From: Phorcus lineatus
Lineage: Eukaryota; Mollusca; Gastropoda; Trochida; Trochidae
Direction: 5' to 3'
Length of the DNA stretch: 64,000 nt
Assembly (NCBI GenBank): GCA_921293015.1
Contig: OV121087.1
Span: 5,902,501 to 5,966,500 of the forward strand
Positions 43,641-56,777 of this stretch are shown one piece after another. The notes below the pieces were generated by a model. The model had not been told where the DNA came from, ran no database searches, and was given only the letters and a program-made list of their open reading frames with translations. Position numbers and translations under genes: made by a program. Positions within the stretch are counted from its first letter, which is position 1, and each line of letters starts with the position of its first letter.

Positions 43641-46600
43641 CTGACTTTTATGTTGAATTTTGGAAATAAGCACTTTCAATCACCACAATGAAAATTTCAA
43701 GATACCTAAATCTTTCACATTGATGTTTCTGTAGACATGTAAATATGTCTACATTCTTTTCAGTATTCAAAATCCCTTGAGGATCATGGCACGCTAGTAG
43801 CAATTGCTTGTATCCTTTGAATTGTTATGCCACAGTGGTATTTGACTGAGGAGCCTTTTCATAATGTGGGGAGATGACATATAATCTTCTTTTGGTGCAT
43901 AGTGGTATCGTCCAAATGAAGATTTTTAAAAGACAGGCAGTAAACCAAACTTATTTTGTGTTGGAAGTTGAAAATAAAGGACAGATCGCTTGTGTTATGA
44001 TAGCATCATCAAAATTAATATTGCCAATCGACATCGAAAGCCTGGTTTCAATTGCCATCTTTCTCGGAAACAAAAGTTTAAAAATTTACGGAAGAGCTCT
44101 TGACAAAACTGTGAAACTCTCATATGTCCAGATGGATTGAGGAAATCAAGAACATTTTTGTGCAATACTTATTCTGTGGTGTTTTTATTGAATGGTCACT
44201 ACATAAACCGACGTGAAATTTCATCAGAAATTAAATTTAAAAAACTTGGAACTTGGTTTCAAAGTTGTATACCATTCAAGGATATACAGGTATATGAAAA
44301 CGAAAGATAAAGAGCATTAGATTTAAGAGAGTTGGGATTGTCTTCAGACAAAATGATTGATAAAAACATATAAAGAATATCATTTCTAAAAATATATATA
44401 TTTAGATGCTCTATTGCTATGAGGAATACATGCATGATATAAATCACGATCTGCTTAAACCTTTATAAAGACATCTGTGGTCTAAGAGAAATATTTTGTA
44501 AGGGGTGTTCTTCCAAAATCTGCCCACGCCACTTCACCTTCCGTCAACGTGAACCGGCACCTGTACAAACAGTTCATTAGGTCTGGTGTTCAATATCCGC
44601 GTGACCTTTCCGCACCACATGACAAATATGATTGTGTTTCATGCTTCACTTCCTCTCGACAATATAGATAAATGGTTGTCATATCACACTTTGGTTTTCA
44701 TAAGTCTCTAGCTCTATGTGTTCCTTTAACTTTGTGGTCGAATTGAAATTACTTGAATCCTAACTTTGTTTCATGGTCGATAGATCTTAAATTGCGAAAG
44801 TGTCCGTTCAGAAAACTTGATAAGGAATCGTACTTGTCGGCCCTTCATTTCTTAGCAATTATAATGTTTCCTTAATGACAAAACATGTATCCAATATATT
44901 AAGACGAAACTTGCTTATAACTACAGAATTGTCAAACCATCATTTATACGATCTTTAGCAACATTTAGCCAAGGACGTGTATAGATCGGCCTATATAAAT
45001 CCTTGATTTAGCTAACATTTGGTACTCTTGTACATAGGAAGCACTTAACGGATATCTTCACTACCAGATAACTTTTCCTAGCAGGGCCACAAGACTATTG
45101 AAAGAAGACATCGTTATTCATTATTTACCAACTAAAAAGTAACTGCGCTGGCAACAGTAGACTAAAATTTAGTCTATTAACAATTTTTAATAATTTACTG
45201 TTCCTTCATCCATAATATTTTTTTCTTTGGGCTCCTAATTTTTATAGTTTATAATATTCAGTCAATCTAGACTTGTTGAATGTGAACCTAGACTGTATAA
45301 AAGGCTCCTTTATATACACAGTCATGAAGCAGGACTATGGCAGCAGCATACCTGTTTTTATTGGTTAATAAAGGTTACAGGTTACAATTTTAGTTTTAAG
45401 CATGTAGTCCATTAGTCAACTTTCCCCTCACATTTTAAAATGTAATATAGTCGAACCTCTGATATGAACACCATTGCATCATATAATTCAATATGAGAAA
45501 TGGAATAGCTTTAGCTTACCGGTGCGTTATTTTAAAGTGGAAAAGGGGGATAAAGTTGTTGTTAAAGGAAAAAAATCATTGTACGTGTATGAACCATTGT
45601 ATATGTATATACCAGACGGATATGAATCGTGGAGAACAGGTCCATTTGTTATTAGGGGTGTCGGGTAGCCGCTCATAAAACAACGTTTAACTCGACTCTT
45701 ATTAATCTAGCAATAACAACCTACCATTGAATATAAGTGATTTTTTACATCGATTTTCTACACCTGTTTCGGAGACATTAACGAACGTTTGTGAAAAGTC
45801 ATTAACATAGGTCCAGCCTGACGACGGTAAAAGTTAAGCAACGGTGCTCGATTTCAACACTCGTTTTTGATCCGCGATCAAGTGAAGATAGGCGAATCGT
45901 TGACAGGGAGTTTCGTGTAGACAAAACAACTCCAAACAGATGACTATCATACAAGCAGGGGACAGTCTGTTACTCGCAGACAATAGTAGTGAATCGCAAT
46001 TTGGAAAGTAAAACTATAATAACCCTATGTTTGGTTGGGTACGGTTTCCTGAAGATAGAGGCAGATATGGATATATGTGGGGAATAAGGGACATTATTCC
46101 TCATGACGATTGAACTACGTGAACTATTCTTGTGATAGCCTCCGGAAAACGTAAGTAAAATTGAATTTAGTCTTCTGCAATTTCTATCAGTAGTTGTCGA
46201 AGTTTCTGACATGCTTTTGTTTCAAATTCATATTTGAAATTCATTTGGTAGTAAATATATGTAATATACTCCTGCCCGTACAAGTGCTTTGTGTATAAAT
46301 ATAATTGTTTTTGCAATTTTTCTTCCTTCACGATATTCAATTTCATAATTGAGTAATTTTTATCATCATGTCCTCTTTTGGTTTGAGTGTATTTTCAGCC
46401 TCCTTTACATAAATGTTCATGTTATCGTCTTAAACATAATTACTTATTATTTTCGTTCTTACATACATTTTGAAAAATAAATTTATAATTATATGGTATA
46501 TAAATCTTTAAACAGATGAAAAATACATATAGATTACCAATATAAATCATAGGGCTTTCAGTGCCTTTGATACACGTTAAAACAGCTCAAGATTTCACAT

Positions 46601-47093
46601 TATAGTTTATCATTTGAAGTATTAATCGAATCTCAATTCAAATCACTTGCTCATATAAAATCGATTTACATGGAGTTCAAATCAAACACATGCAGTGGTA
46701 GAGAGGTTGAGATAGGGCAGCAGTATATTGACTTTAGTGATTTGTTGTGCTGTAGATCGAGAATGGAGAGGGAATCAATGGGGAGTGGGACAAGTACATT
46801 GTTTGTATGAACACTCACGTCCGTCAAAACTCTTTCTTATACAACACAATGAAACCCTATAGCTGCGCTGACACGAGCCCTGTTGATAGGTTTTTAATTC
46901 CATGGCTATTCCACCAGGGGGTAGATCGGGCATTTTGCTTTTCTTTATACATAATAACGTGTTCTTATACTGATCACAATGCTACATTTTGCTGTTCTTT
47001 CGGTATAATAACGAGACTTGTGTTAGTGACAATGTCACAATTTCTTTTATAGTGATCAGTGATAGTGTTCACACCCCCATGTCGGGATATGTT
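43641..47093. other. Gene-poor stretch with one candidate 5' exon
   Basis: No protein recognised. At about 46151 the plus strand has GGAAAAC followed by GTAAGTAAAA, a strong donor that could end a non-coding first exon. A dispersed repeat related to intron 11 lies at about 45265-45420. Confidence 0.3.
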
Positions 47094-47266
47094 TAAGAAA
47101 TGAATTTCATCATATGGTTGTCCACACGGTTATAACCTGTTTGAAACTTGTAAGATAAACTTGTATAACCGGCAAGCTTGCGACGCCGGTTATACAAAAG
47201 TTTATCTTACAAGTTTCAAACAGGTTATAACCGTGTGGACAACCATATGATGAAATTCATTTCTTA
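47094..47266. repeat. Near-perfect hairpin, ~80-bp arms
   Basis: 47094-47172 pairs with 47186-47266 except for a 2-nt length difference near the loop. The loop is 13 nt. The outer ends read TAAGAAAT, shared with the hairpin at 17813, which suggests one foldback family. Confidence 0.85.
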
Positions 47267-47880
47267 TAAATTCAAACGTTGTATTTAAAGCGAAAATGCA
47301 TTCGAAATGCAATTCTATAGCTGCTTGTCGCACTGACCTACGTACCGGTTACACCAAGACGGATCTCTACCCGTATTCAGACGCATAAACAAAATAGTTC
47401 CAAAGAATCGGTAAAAATGACACTTTTTTATTCTACAAATAATACATTTTGTGTATCAAAAAACTAACAATGATTATATTTTTGGAAAAAAGTGGAAAAT
47501 GTAAAGTTTAATTTAAATAGATCAAAGTTAACAAATAACACTCGCGTATTTATACTGTCCAGAATCTAGGTGACAGTACAGCGTGTTTTGGCTAGTTCCG
47601 GCACGATATCGTATAACCTGCATTTACTGAAGGTTATTTTGTATAACCCTCAACTTTGGGTTCATTGAAATGTATACCGATCACATGACCATGTCTGATC
47701 CAATCAGAATGCAGCATATCGTTTACATCACAAAGTCTGAATTTATATATGTATGACCTTCATAAAGAATTTGATGTCTACATATCCCGCGAATACGTTA
47801 AATTTACTTGACCGAATCTATTCTGTCATCGTTTATGCATCTGGGATACCCTCCTATAGATCGTTTCACTTAGAATTCAG
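47267..47880. other. Intergenic, nothing firm
   Basis: Contains further GGTTAT/ATAACC motifs (GTATAACCTGCATTTACTG, about 47610-47660) that echo the adjacent hairpin. The mobile unit may extend into this stretch. Confidence 0.3.
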
Positions 47881-47914
47881 TCACACATGATAAAACTCCA
47901 TACTACAACTATAC

Positions 47915-48140
47915 ACTATTACTACCACTACTACTACTACAACTACAACTACTACTACTACAACTACTACTACTACTACAACTACTACTACTACAACTAC
48001 TACTACTACTACTACTACTACTACAACTACTACTACTACTATTACTACTACTACTACTACTGCTACTACCACTACTACTACTACTACTACTACTGCTGCT
48101 GCTACTACCACTACTACTACTACTATTACTACTACTATTA
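47915..48140. repeat. (ACT)n microsatellite
   Basis: Long imperfect ACT/ACA trinucleotide run. Open frames through it in all readings encode homopolymer-like Tyr, Ser or Val runs and are not genes. Confidence 0.95.
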
Positions 48141-48274
48141 ATGAAAATTCGAATAATATGATGCAATTACCCATATGGTACGCCCAAGGTGCAATCACAT
48201 TTAATCCAAACCGATTTGATTCTGATATGATCTGATCCCTGCTCTATGGATGGTTGTGACTGCTTACCGTTGCA

Positions 48275-48345
48275 CTCCAGCCAATCAGCAACGAGGCTAG
48301 GAAACCGTCAGCACGTTTGACATTGGCCTCTGGTTATTTAAATGT
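48275..48345 (+). promoter_or_regulatory. Candidate promoter: CCAAT box and TATA-like element
   Basis: CCAGCCAATCAGCAACG (about 48278) is a good NF-Y site. TTATTTAAATG follows about 50 bp later. Downstream, an ATG at 48517 opens MSLERHRNTPFTIYPCTIRT up to a donor-like AGA|GTAAGT at 48579. No acceptor joins it in phase to the ORF at 56778. Confidence 0.25.
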
Positions 48346-48578
48346 ACGAAAGTAAACTACTGAATGGTCACAGATGAGGTCAGCTGACACGATTCCTTTG
48401 GAGCACTCCGAGGTCAGGAACACAGCGAGGTTCGAGGGATAGGTTAGCCATATGAAATGAGATTGACTCAAGGCGCTACCGACACTATTACCCTGATCTA
48501 ACCAAAGCTGACAAAAATGTCGCTAGAACGTCACCGCAACACACCGTTTACTATTTACCCATGTACAATACGAACAGA

Positions 48579-50930
48579 GTAAGTTGCCGAGGGTTGTACC
48601 ATAAGTTTCTCAACTTATTCTCCTCATGAGTGGGCCAGGAAATCAGCTCTTGAAACTCCAAGATCATCCAGTAATGAGGACACAAAAACAATGTGGTGTA
48701 TCTCCACTGAGTACGGTTACTGCGAAACGTCCCTTTTGTAGTGAAAAAAAAGACTGAGCTGTCTGTAAGTTTGTAGTCTAGTTCTTAATTTTAATTCATT
48801 CAATACGCAATCAGAATAGACTCAACGTAGGAACTCAGACGTTGGTCTGCCTGTACACCTTTCCTGTTGTTCTCTATTTCAATCGCTTTGCGAAAGTGTC
48901 CTCCCAAAGACCCTGTGGTGGAGACCCACATCAAGATGTCTCCACTCAACACAATCATCTTCTCTTGTCTCCGAGCTGTGCAATCTCATACTATGTAAAC
49001 CTCATCTTAAACTACGCTCTATTACTTTGTCATACAGTCTACATTTAAATATGCAGATACATCTTTTAAACATTATGTTTCAGATAATTTAATTACTTAT
49101 ATTCTGTTTGGTTTACATACCGAGTCCGTCTTTTTCACCGTGCTGTTTAAATCTTTATACCACGTTCAATTATTTATGTTAACAGTTTTTGTCAATCTTT
49201 TTTTATTCATATTACATTAAGCTTCCTACCAAGAGGGTATTCAATTCTATTCTTTTCTCTCATCCTATTTCTTATTCTCATGAATTAAAATAACAACATT
49301 AGCATTTTATTTTTTCGATTATGATATAAAACATATTGCATTCTGTTTTTATGCTATATCTTATCACCGTCTCTACATTACATCTGGCTAATACTTTATC
49401 TCACTGTAATATGTAAGACCTTATAAGTTTAAAATACCCACACTTTACTTTGAACAACCCTTTCAAAACCCACTCAAGTTAAAACAGAAGTTCTCTTATC
49501 AGAACACATGTTTAAGAGCATGTCTCAAGTACGGTCTACCCGGCTGGTAACGAGGTGTTCCGTTAAAACCCTAAATCAGCCTCGCAATCGAGCTCTTTAA
49601 GAGTATATTCGCCATAGTAAATGCTGTTCTTTTTATTAGTCAACGTATTTCAATAATTTTGGCAACGTATAACCCCATTCCTCCCATTACTCTTCAAATT
49701 CGAATCACTTCTGTGTTTAACTGTATTCATCTTTCCATATTGAGGTAGCGTTGTATTGCTATCCCTTGTCGATGTTTTATTAGTACTAAGCAAACGTTCT
49801 CAATAATTATCCATTGTATTATCCAAATCCTTCTCTTTTTTAGTCTCCCCTGCTCTCTTTACGTATTGCCTACTGATAGCATATAATTCCCGATAACCAA
49901 TTCTTTACAACTTTCTCTATAATTCCACTAATTTTTATTTGCCCTTAGACCTTATATATGTATGACCTTTGGTACCACTCCCGTTGTTGAAGCTTTCTGT
50001 ACTCAATCCGCACAGTGGAGATAACGATATATCTATATTATTTCCCAACCAATCTTTATTTAACAACTCTCTTAATTGAATACACAATTCACTCTGACCA
50101 CTCCCCATCTTAAAGCACTCTCCCTTCTGCCTATCTAGTTCGTATTTTGCTACTGCTACATGTATCATTACTGAAACCATAGAAACCAAACCAATGTAAC
50201 TTCTCTCTAGCTCTCCTCTGCAACATTCTCTCAAAACTGTCAGTAAAACTCCCAATGTTTTATCATTTTCAGTTAAGCCATGTATTTTCCCTCTGTGTTA
50301 CCGGTATATCAGTCTTGTACTACTTTCCCAAAAACATATTTCATTCCCCTTTGTATAATTTTATCACCAGACCCAATGTTAAGGCACCCCTCCCCATTCA
50401 TTCTGTGTATATCTCACTGAGTTACAATGTACCTATACATAGTATATAAGTATTCTGTGCCTGCAGCTACCTGACAACCCTGGTATGTTGATATAGACGT
50501 TATTCCACTTTCAACACGCATCTGTTGCTTTTATCTATTTTGATATAGGCTTTTATCAAGTAAATTAATTCTTTAAAGCTCCTTTACGCCAATAGGCTAT
50601 TGAATTTTTAAAATCGTTATCCTTTAGTGTAAAAGATAGTGTTAAGCGGACTGGCGCGGCAATCATAACGAAACATGACCTCTCGAGGTTTGAACACTGA
50701 AAGGCTTCTTGCATGACTAATACGATACGAAAAGATCTACTAAAACTGTGATGTTAATTGATATTTATATCCTTTTAAAAATCGGTTATATGTTTAACTT
50801 AGAATTAATATGAATTTAGTTATCGTTCAAGACGATATCATAAAGAGTATTACACCGTCCTTTTGCAATATCTAAACAGTCTTTTTAATGAACCAAAATC
50901 GTCATTTATCACTTCAAATGCCATTAAAGA
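48579..50930. other. Gene-poor stretch, weak ORF only
   Basis: Pyrimidine-rich on the plus strand. A 106-codon minus-strand frame (49935-50255) has no recognisable domain. Confidence 0.35.
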
Positions 50931-50959
50931 GCTCGATGTTTGTTTAATGGTTTTATGGT

Positions 50960-51112
50960 TATACACACAATAACATACACACATACATACAAACATACAT
51001 ACATACATACAAGCATGCAGACATACAGACAGATACAGACAGACACAGACATACAGACAGACACAGACATACACAGACATACACAAAGACAGACAGACAG
51101 GCACACATACAT

Positions 51113-51155
<43 letters not shown>
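50960..51155. repeat. Compound microsatellite: ACAT, CAGACA and AT repeats
   Basis: Runs of ACAT, then CAGACAGACA, then a pure AT run at about 51116-51154. Overlapping frames are low-complexity. Confidence 0.95.
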
Positions 51156-51159
<4 letters not shown>

Positions 51160-51910
51160 CAAACGTCAATATGTATACTAAACGTGTAAACACCATGTAC
51201 ATGTATAATTAAGAAAACCATTCAACCAGAACAAGGTTACAACAAAATACTATTGTAGAAGAGAAAACCAAACTTGGAAAGCTTAGAGTAAAACCACACC
51301 ACTTCTGCCTGCTCGCAATATATATATAATCACCGTTATAGAACTAAGTGACTGGCCCTCGCGCGATCATTGTTTAACGGTATGGGTAATATTTCATCTT
51401 GTCACAAGCCACAAAGGCGACAATTCTACTGTTCAAATACCACTCGTTATTCTATTTCACTTCAAATAGCAGCTACTGCCTAATTGTTTAGTGTGTCCTA
51501 CTGTAAATAAGGCCATAAATATTCTGAGTGTTGATTTAATATCTCTTCGACGCCGATCAGGTGAAATCCGTTAATGGAACGTCTTGTGTGATTTAAACAC
51601 CTGCCTTAGAGTAAGTTTTAGGGAAAGTATATATACTTATCTACGTCGTAACTTGCCTAAAAGTTTCAATCTGTGATAAAGGATGTCGTTCAGTAGATAT
51701 ATGGGACAGGTCTAATTTTGAAAGATATCGTTGAGATTTTCCAATTTAGTACTCATTGATTTATAACATAGCTAGATGAAATAAACAGTTGGAATTAATC
51801 CATTTTAATAACATTTGTGTACAATAAACAAAATAGGTCATGGTTTGTTTCATTAAGAAAATTTAGCCTTAGTTTAAATGTTCATCCGTCCAGATGTCAA
51901 TCCTTAAAAA

Positions 51911-52209
51911 AAATTTATAATATAAAAATTATTTCACTGAAATTGGTTTCACTCAACAACTATCGTCACTTAAATTTATAATATAAAAATTATTTCACTG
52001 AAATTGGTTTCACTCAACAACTATCGTCACTTAAATTTATAATATAAAAATTATTTCACTGAAATTGGTTTCACTCAACAACTATCGTCACTTAAATTTA
52101 TAATATAAAAATTATTTCACTGAAATTGGTTTCACTCAACAACTATCGTCACTTAAATTTATAATATAAAAATTATTTCACTGAAATTGGTTTCACTCAA
52201 CAACTATCG
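51911..52209. repeat. Five-copy 61-bp tandem array
   Basis: Units start at 51911, 51972, 52033, 52094 and 52155 (AAATTTATAATATAAAAATT onward) and look identical, ending CAACTATCGTCACTT. The array is recently expanded or homogenised. Confidence 0.95.
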
Positions 52210-55200
52210 TTTTCCTCAAGTGCTTTTAGTTTAAAGGACCATTAACATTAACACGCTACGCTTTTTGGGCAAACAAAGTGATCTCACAGACACGAAAAAA
52301 ATTTGTTACCAATTGCAAAGTAGTTTTTTGTAATCAAAAGGGCAGTTATGAAAGGAACGTCATATGTTCGGTTATGTTTCCCTACCTTGCATGATAAAAG
52401 ATGTTCACTAAAACGGCCGCCAATAGTTTTCGCTCGATACTCTCTTTTACGAATGTTGATAATGGGGTTGAGTAAGGAAGTGTTTGACCCTCTGAAGATA
52501 AAGTATTTGGCATAAACATAAATATACCGGGGGAAATGAATAAATACAATTTTTAAAAAACGTGCCACAGCCCTTTAAACCTCACAAATAATTAGCAGAA
52601 AAGAGTCCAGAGAAAACCACTAAGAAAATCAGACAGCTCTAAGAGCCAAAATGGTTTAAAGTGTTCAGGAGGCCATGTTTCTGGCACTGCTGCCTAGTTT
52701 CAGTGAGGACTCTTGTCAATAATACTAGTACTGATCCTCGACTCCCTATTGATTTAGCAATCACCTGGACGATTCGGGAGCTAAAACAAGAAGAGAATAG
52801 AAAGTTATATGAAGTGGCAATTGGCGTGCTTGATAATAGCTTTAGCCGGTTCACACTCGCAAACTCAAGATTCCGGGTAGAGTGGATACAGTTATCGTGG
52901 TCGTTATGCAAAGCAATAGACTAGGTGGAGGTCTGTCTAAGCGGTACAGGCAAAGGGGATAGTGAAACAGATAAACCAAACCTAAATAAATTTATATCAA
53001 CAGACCTTTTATAGGATTGGCCATGCCGTATTATCATATTGTAGGACAGACGGTCTCAATATCTTTTGATTGATGTATACTGAAGCTGTTTATCCTATCT
53101 TTGTTCACAAATCTATAAAGACATCATCAATTAAAAGAATAAAATAGTTTGAAATTCCCAACTGTAAAAATCTACATCTAATTGCAAACCAGGAAAAAGA
53201 ACCGTACGTGGTGCATGCTTATATCTCTCTATATGAAACCGATAAGAGATTTTTTCATTGTTTTTCAGATATATCTTGTTTTCAAGTAATAACTCAGCCC
53301 AATCAGTTTTCAGTCACGTGACTTGTCAAATATCAATTTTAGAATCCCGATTGATTTGCGTTTGTTCAGATATCAAAATCAGGCACATGACTTGTCTATT
53401 GTCATTTGTAAAGCCTGCGACTGAATTTTGTGTATTTCACATAAGTTGTCAATATCATCCACATGATCTGCCGCGTCTAATTGTGAAAATGTTTATACAT
53501 TCATTGCATTTTTCTGCAACTTTTTTTCATGATTTTAATTACGGTAACTAAGGCAGATTATACGCTCGACCTCTGTTATATATATGTTTGAAAACGAAAA
53601 GCCGTCGAAAAGAAAGCTTCGAAGATATATTCGTCCTCATGCTTCGTTATTGGTCGTACTTTCATGTCAGCTTTCTTCCCCCAGGTTTTACAATCTGTCT
53701 GCCCATTCTTTGATGGATGGGTAACGTACATACCACAGCGCTGGAGGTTACCAATCTCGATCGTAAAAAAGTTAAATGAAATACTAATTCTCAGCTAGAC
53801 TTAAAAGCAGTCTTGAATTTAAGAATGGCGCCATGGCCGGTCTCTAAATCAAAGAAAGGTCTTGTAGAAGATATTGTATCCAGGTCAATGTCTGGGATCT
53901 GGCGCTTTACAAAGCGATACAGTCATTATTGATCCTTATCAAATATAACACTTACTTCTCATTGGTTAAGCTTGATATTCCCCTCTCTTTGATTTCTAAT
54001 ATGAGTTCAAGTTGTTTTACTGCTATTCATTCCTGAAACAAATTGTTTAACAATAGCTTATTGCTTTCCTACTTGGTTGCACTATCATAACTTGGTCCAA
54101 TCATAAGTTGTTTTTCCACATATTTGCGCAAATCATTCGGCCGGTTAGAGTTATAAATGTCTCTGGTGAAGATCTTTAATTGGATGCTCGAGGATAGAAA
54201 TTCGACATTCGACATTAGAGAAAAAATCGTCAACTCGGGAGATATGAAAGCCAGGCGTTGACGGTTTAAGAATTGGGTCTGACAGTCTCTGTTGTACAAT
54301 AGTATTAAAAGATGAGTACCCTTTCAATCTCTTAAACAAGCAAAAATAAAAGCTCGTTACATTTTTTGTTCAATGTGAAAAGACAAATAACTACATGATG
54401 TTCATACTTTCAATGAAAGTTTTGTATTTGAAGTAGTATATTTAGATTTATACTTAATCAAGAGGATCAATCTAACACCAGATAATGAAAATAATCACAC
54501 ACCATATCGAAATATAAGCTTTTAGAAAATGTAAGTTTTCTAGTGGATATATTGTTAAGGAAGAATAAAATTTTGAGGGGAAATCAGCGAGAGTAGACGG
54601 CTGATATATCAAGGAAGAAAGTGTAAGCCTATAGTTATGCGACCTCTCAATGCATGATTGGGCATATCAGCCAAGTTACAATCAGTTTCTAGCAAATGTA
54701 AAAGTATACGGCCTCATTATGTAGATTCTATACTTATATCAGCGGCAATCTAGGGCGATGTCTGTTGACATAAAGCCGAGTTATTTATGCAATGGCTTTT
54801 ACAGCACCCCTCGAGGTGTCGACTTTAGAACAGTTAAATACTTGTTCCACCAGAGTGGATTTGATAGGCTTCTGGGTAAACTGGCCAAATCGACCCTGCG
54901 TTACTGTTTAAAACATGATTTGTATACTCAAAGTAATAGGCGCTTAAGGTTCAATTGTTCATCCGTCTATAGTGTTTATCATGTCTATATGGCGTGTTAT
55001 TCATGGGAAACCATATTAACACTGGGTTCGATAAGAATATATGACGCGAAGCAAGTCAACCATTACTTGAGGAAATTGTTTACTTATAGGCTTATATATA
55101 ATTAATTGCTCGACTTCATCGATGGTCAACTTCCTTATATATTGACTATCCATAGTGGTGTGATTATGTATGTACCCTAATTTATAAATACTCTTCAAAG

Positions 55201-55545
55201 ACATTGGTAACTACAACTAATAATCAAGTTGAGTGAATAAACATGTTTTTTCCCCGAAATATTTCCAAAAACAATGGATCTATATAGAAACATAACTCTG
55301 GTATAGAACTCTATGTGGTGAAGTTGTGCTTTTCAAAGTAGAACAGTTCTAGGGTAAAGTAATGGAACACAATCTATCTTGCATTCTTGCATTGAAAGCA
55401 TGCAGGGTTGTTGTCATATTTTCTTCATGATTTAGTCGCTGCTATATAAAGTGACGCTGTCCAGTCAAAAATACTAAAGTCTTCTAGAGAAATGTTCTCC
55501 CAAAGCATATGGATATGACGGAGGCTTCCCGAAAGGTTCAATTAT
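52210..55545. other. Gene-poor stretch
   Basis: Several 85-115 codon frames (for example 52661-52924 and 54758-55105) show no domain, no exon context and no repeat identity. No gene is called. Confidence 0.4.
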
Positions 55546-55988
55546 AAGAGCCACTCCGTAATTTTCATAACATATTATTTACATTTGATACGAACCTGAA
55601 TGTCATATGCGGAGATATAAAATCAAAACATTTTAACTTTTCATGCCCAAAATACATGTATATGACAAGTACTGGTTTTCCATGAAAATCTAAAAACAGC
55701 CTTATAAATGCACAGAGGTGTAGATGTCACGTCCAATATACATTGAAACTAGTTATATAACCTAACAAACACTACCAACTCCTAACTGCCCTCCTGACTG
55801 TTTCAGATAAGTCTCCAAAATTCCGGTTTTCGATCATAATTGCGACGTTCTACCTTCATATTGTCACTGTAAAAAAACCAACAAGCTTTAAAATGTGTCT
55901 TTTTGGTAACAGTCGATACTTCGCGATCAAATTACACCATTGATTAAGTTTGGCATATATGACTCCAACAACTCACGGAGTGGCTCTT
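55546..55988 (+). mobile_element. MITE copy B, 443 bp
   Basis: Terminal inverted repeats AAGAGCCACTCCGT (55546-55559) and ACGGAGTGGCTCTT (55975-55988) match exactly. No coding frame. Its two ends align, in reverse orientation, with the 245-bp copy at 5195-5439, which lacks the ~195-bp middle. Confidence 0.75.
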
Positions 55989-56777
55989 TAACAGGCCCGT
56001 GACAACCGGTGCCAAGCCAACTTGAGAAATCCTGATACGTGTCCGACAATGTTGAACAATGAACAGTTCGACCCCCTCACTTCTAAAATTGGTGCTACGG
56101 GCCTGGTTCATAAGGCATCTCTTATTGCACTACGGACTTTCATTGAAACCAATCTGGATTCTCCATTTCTATCCAGAGAAGTGCTCATATTCAAACAGAG
56201 ATAAGGTCGGGATTTTATGGCTTGAGCTACAGGGTGGGGAGCGAATTTTTTGTACAATGAAAAGAGGAAATTTGTTTTTCATAATAGGTGTGCATATCAA
56301 GGTGTATGTGCATAACGGACTTTAGTCCACCTGGGGTTTTTTTTGCAGGTGGAGTAGATTGTTTATTCTGAAGAAATTATTCTCTGTACGATTTCTGTTT
56401 TCACCAGTTATTCTCTCGATAGGTAATATACATGTAAGTCTGTTGGAAATTCGTCACATACATGTACGTATGATATGGACATCCACTTAAGGTCTAGAAA
56501 TTTGATTAGGTCTTTAATCCCCTTGTCTTTTCCACACTTTAGATTAGTAACTCTAATCCTCGTTTAGGCAGTTGGCGGAATGTTGTTACAAATAGATATT
56601 CAGAAATACGAGGTTTTGTTATCAAGTGAATATTGCACTAGTCATGTGTTTGTTGAAAAAAGAATTAATTAAAAGCGGGATATTTCCTTTAGATAGCGTA
56701 AGGAGTTTAGTTTATCATTTGGAAATTATATTCATGAAGATTTATGAATTAATCAAGGAACTTACGATTTTCTCCAG
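55989..56777. other. Upstream region of the 211-codon ORF
   Basis: No exon recognised. The last bases before the ORF (CGATTTTCTCCAG) form a good splice acceptor. Confidence 0.35.

Noticed and set aside
43874-44140. 88-codon plus-strand frame
   Set aside because: No family resemblance, and the surroundings are degenerate repeats.
47881-48198. Frames encoding poly-Val, poly-Ser or poly-Tyr
   Set aside because: All come from the (ACT)n microsatellite read in different frames.
49935-50255. 106-codon minus-strand frame
   Set aside because: Composition is somewhat protein-like but there is no recognisable domain or gene structure, so I did not call it a gene.
50850-51221. Cys/Val/Tyr-rich and Thr/Tyr-rich frames up to 123 codons on both strands
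   Set aside because: Artefacts of the ACAT, CAGACA and AT microsatellite.
52639-52924. Open frames of about 90 codons on both strands at the same place
   Set aside because: No domain, no exon context and both strands equally open; no basis to choose either.
54758-55105. 115-codon plus-strand frame
   Set aside because: Tyr/Leu-rich composition typical of AT-rich non-coding DNA, with no splice or homology support.
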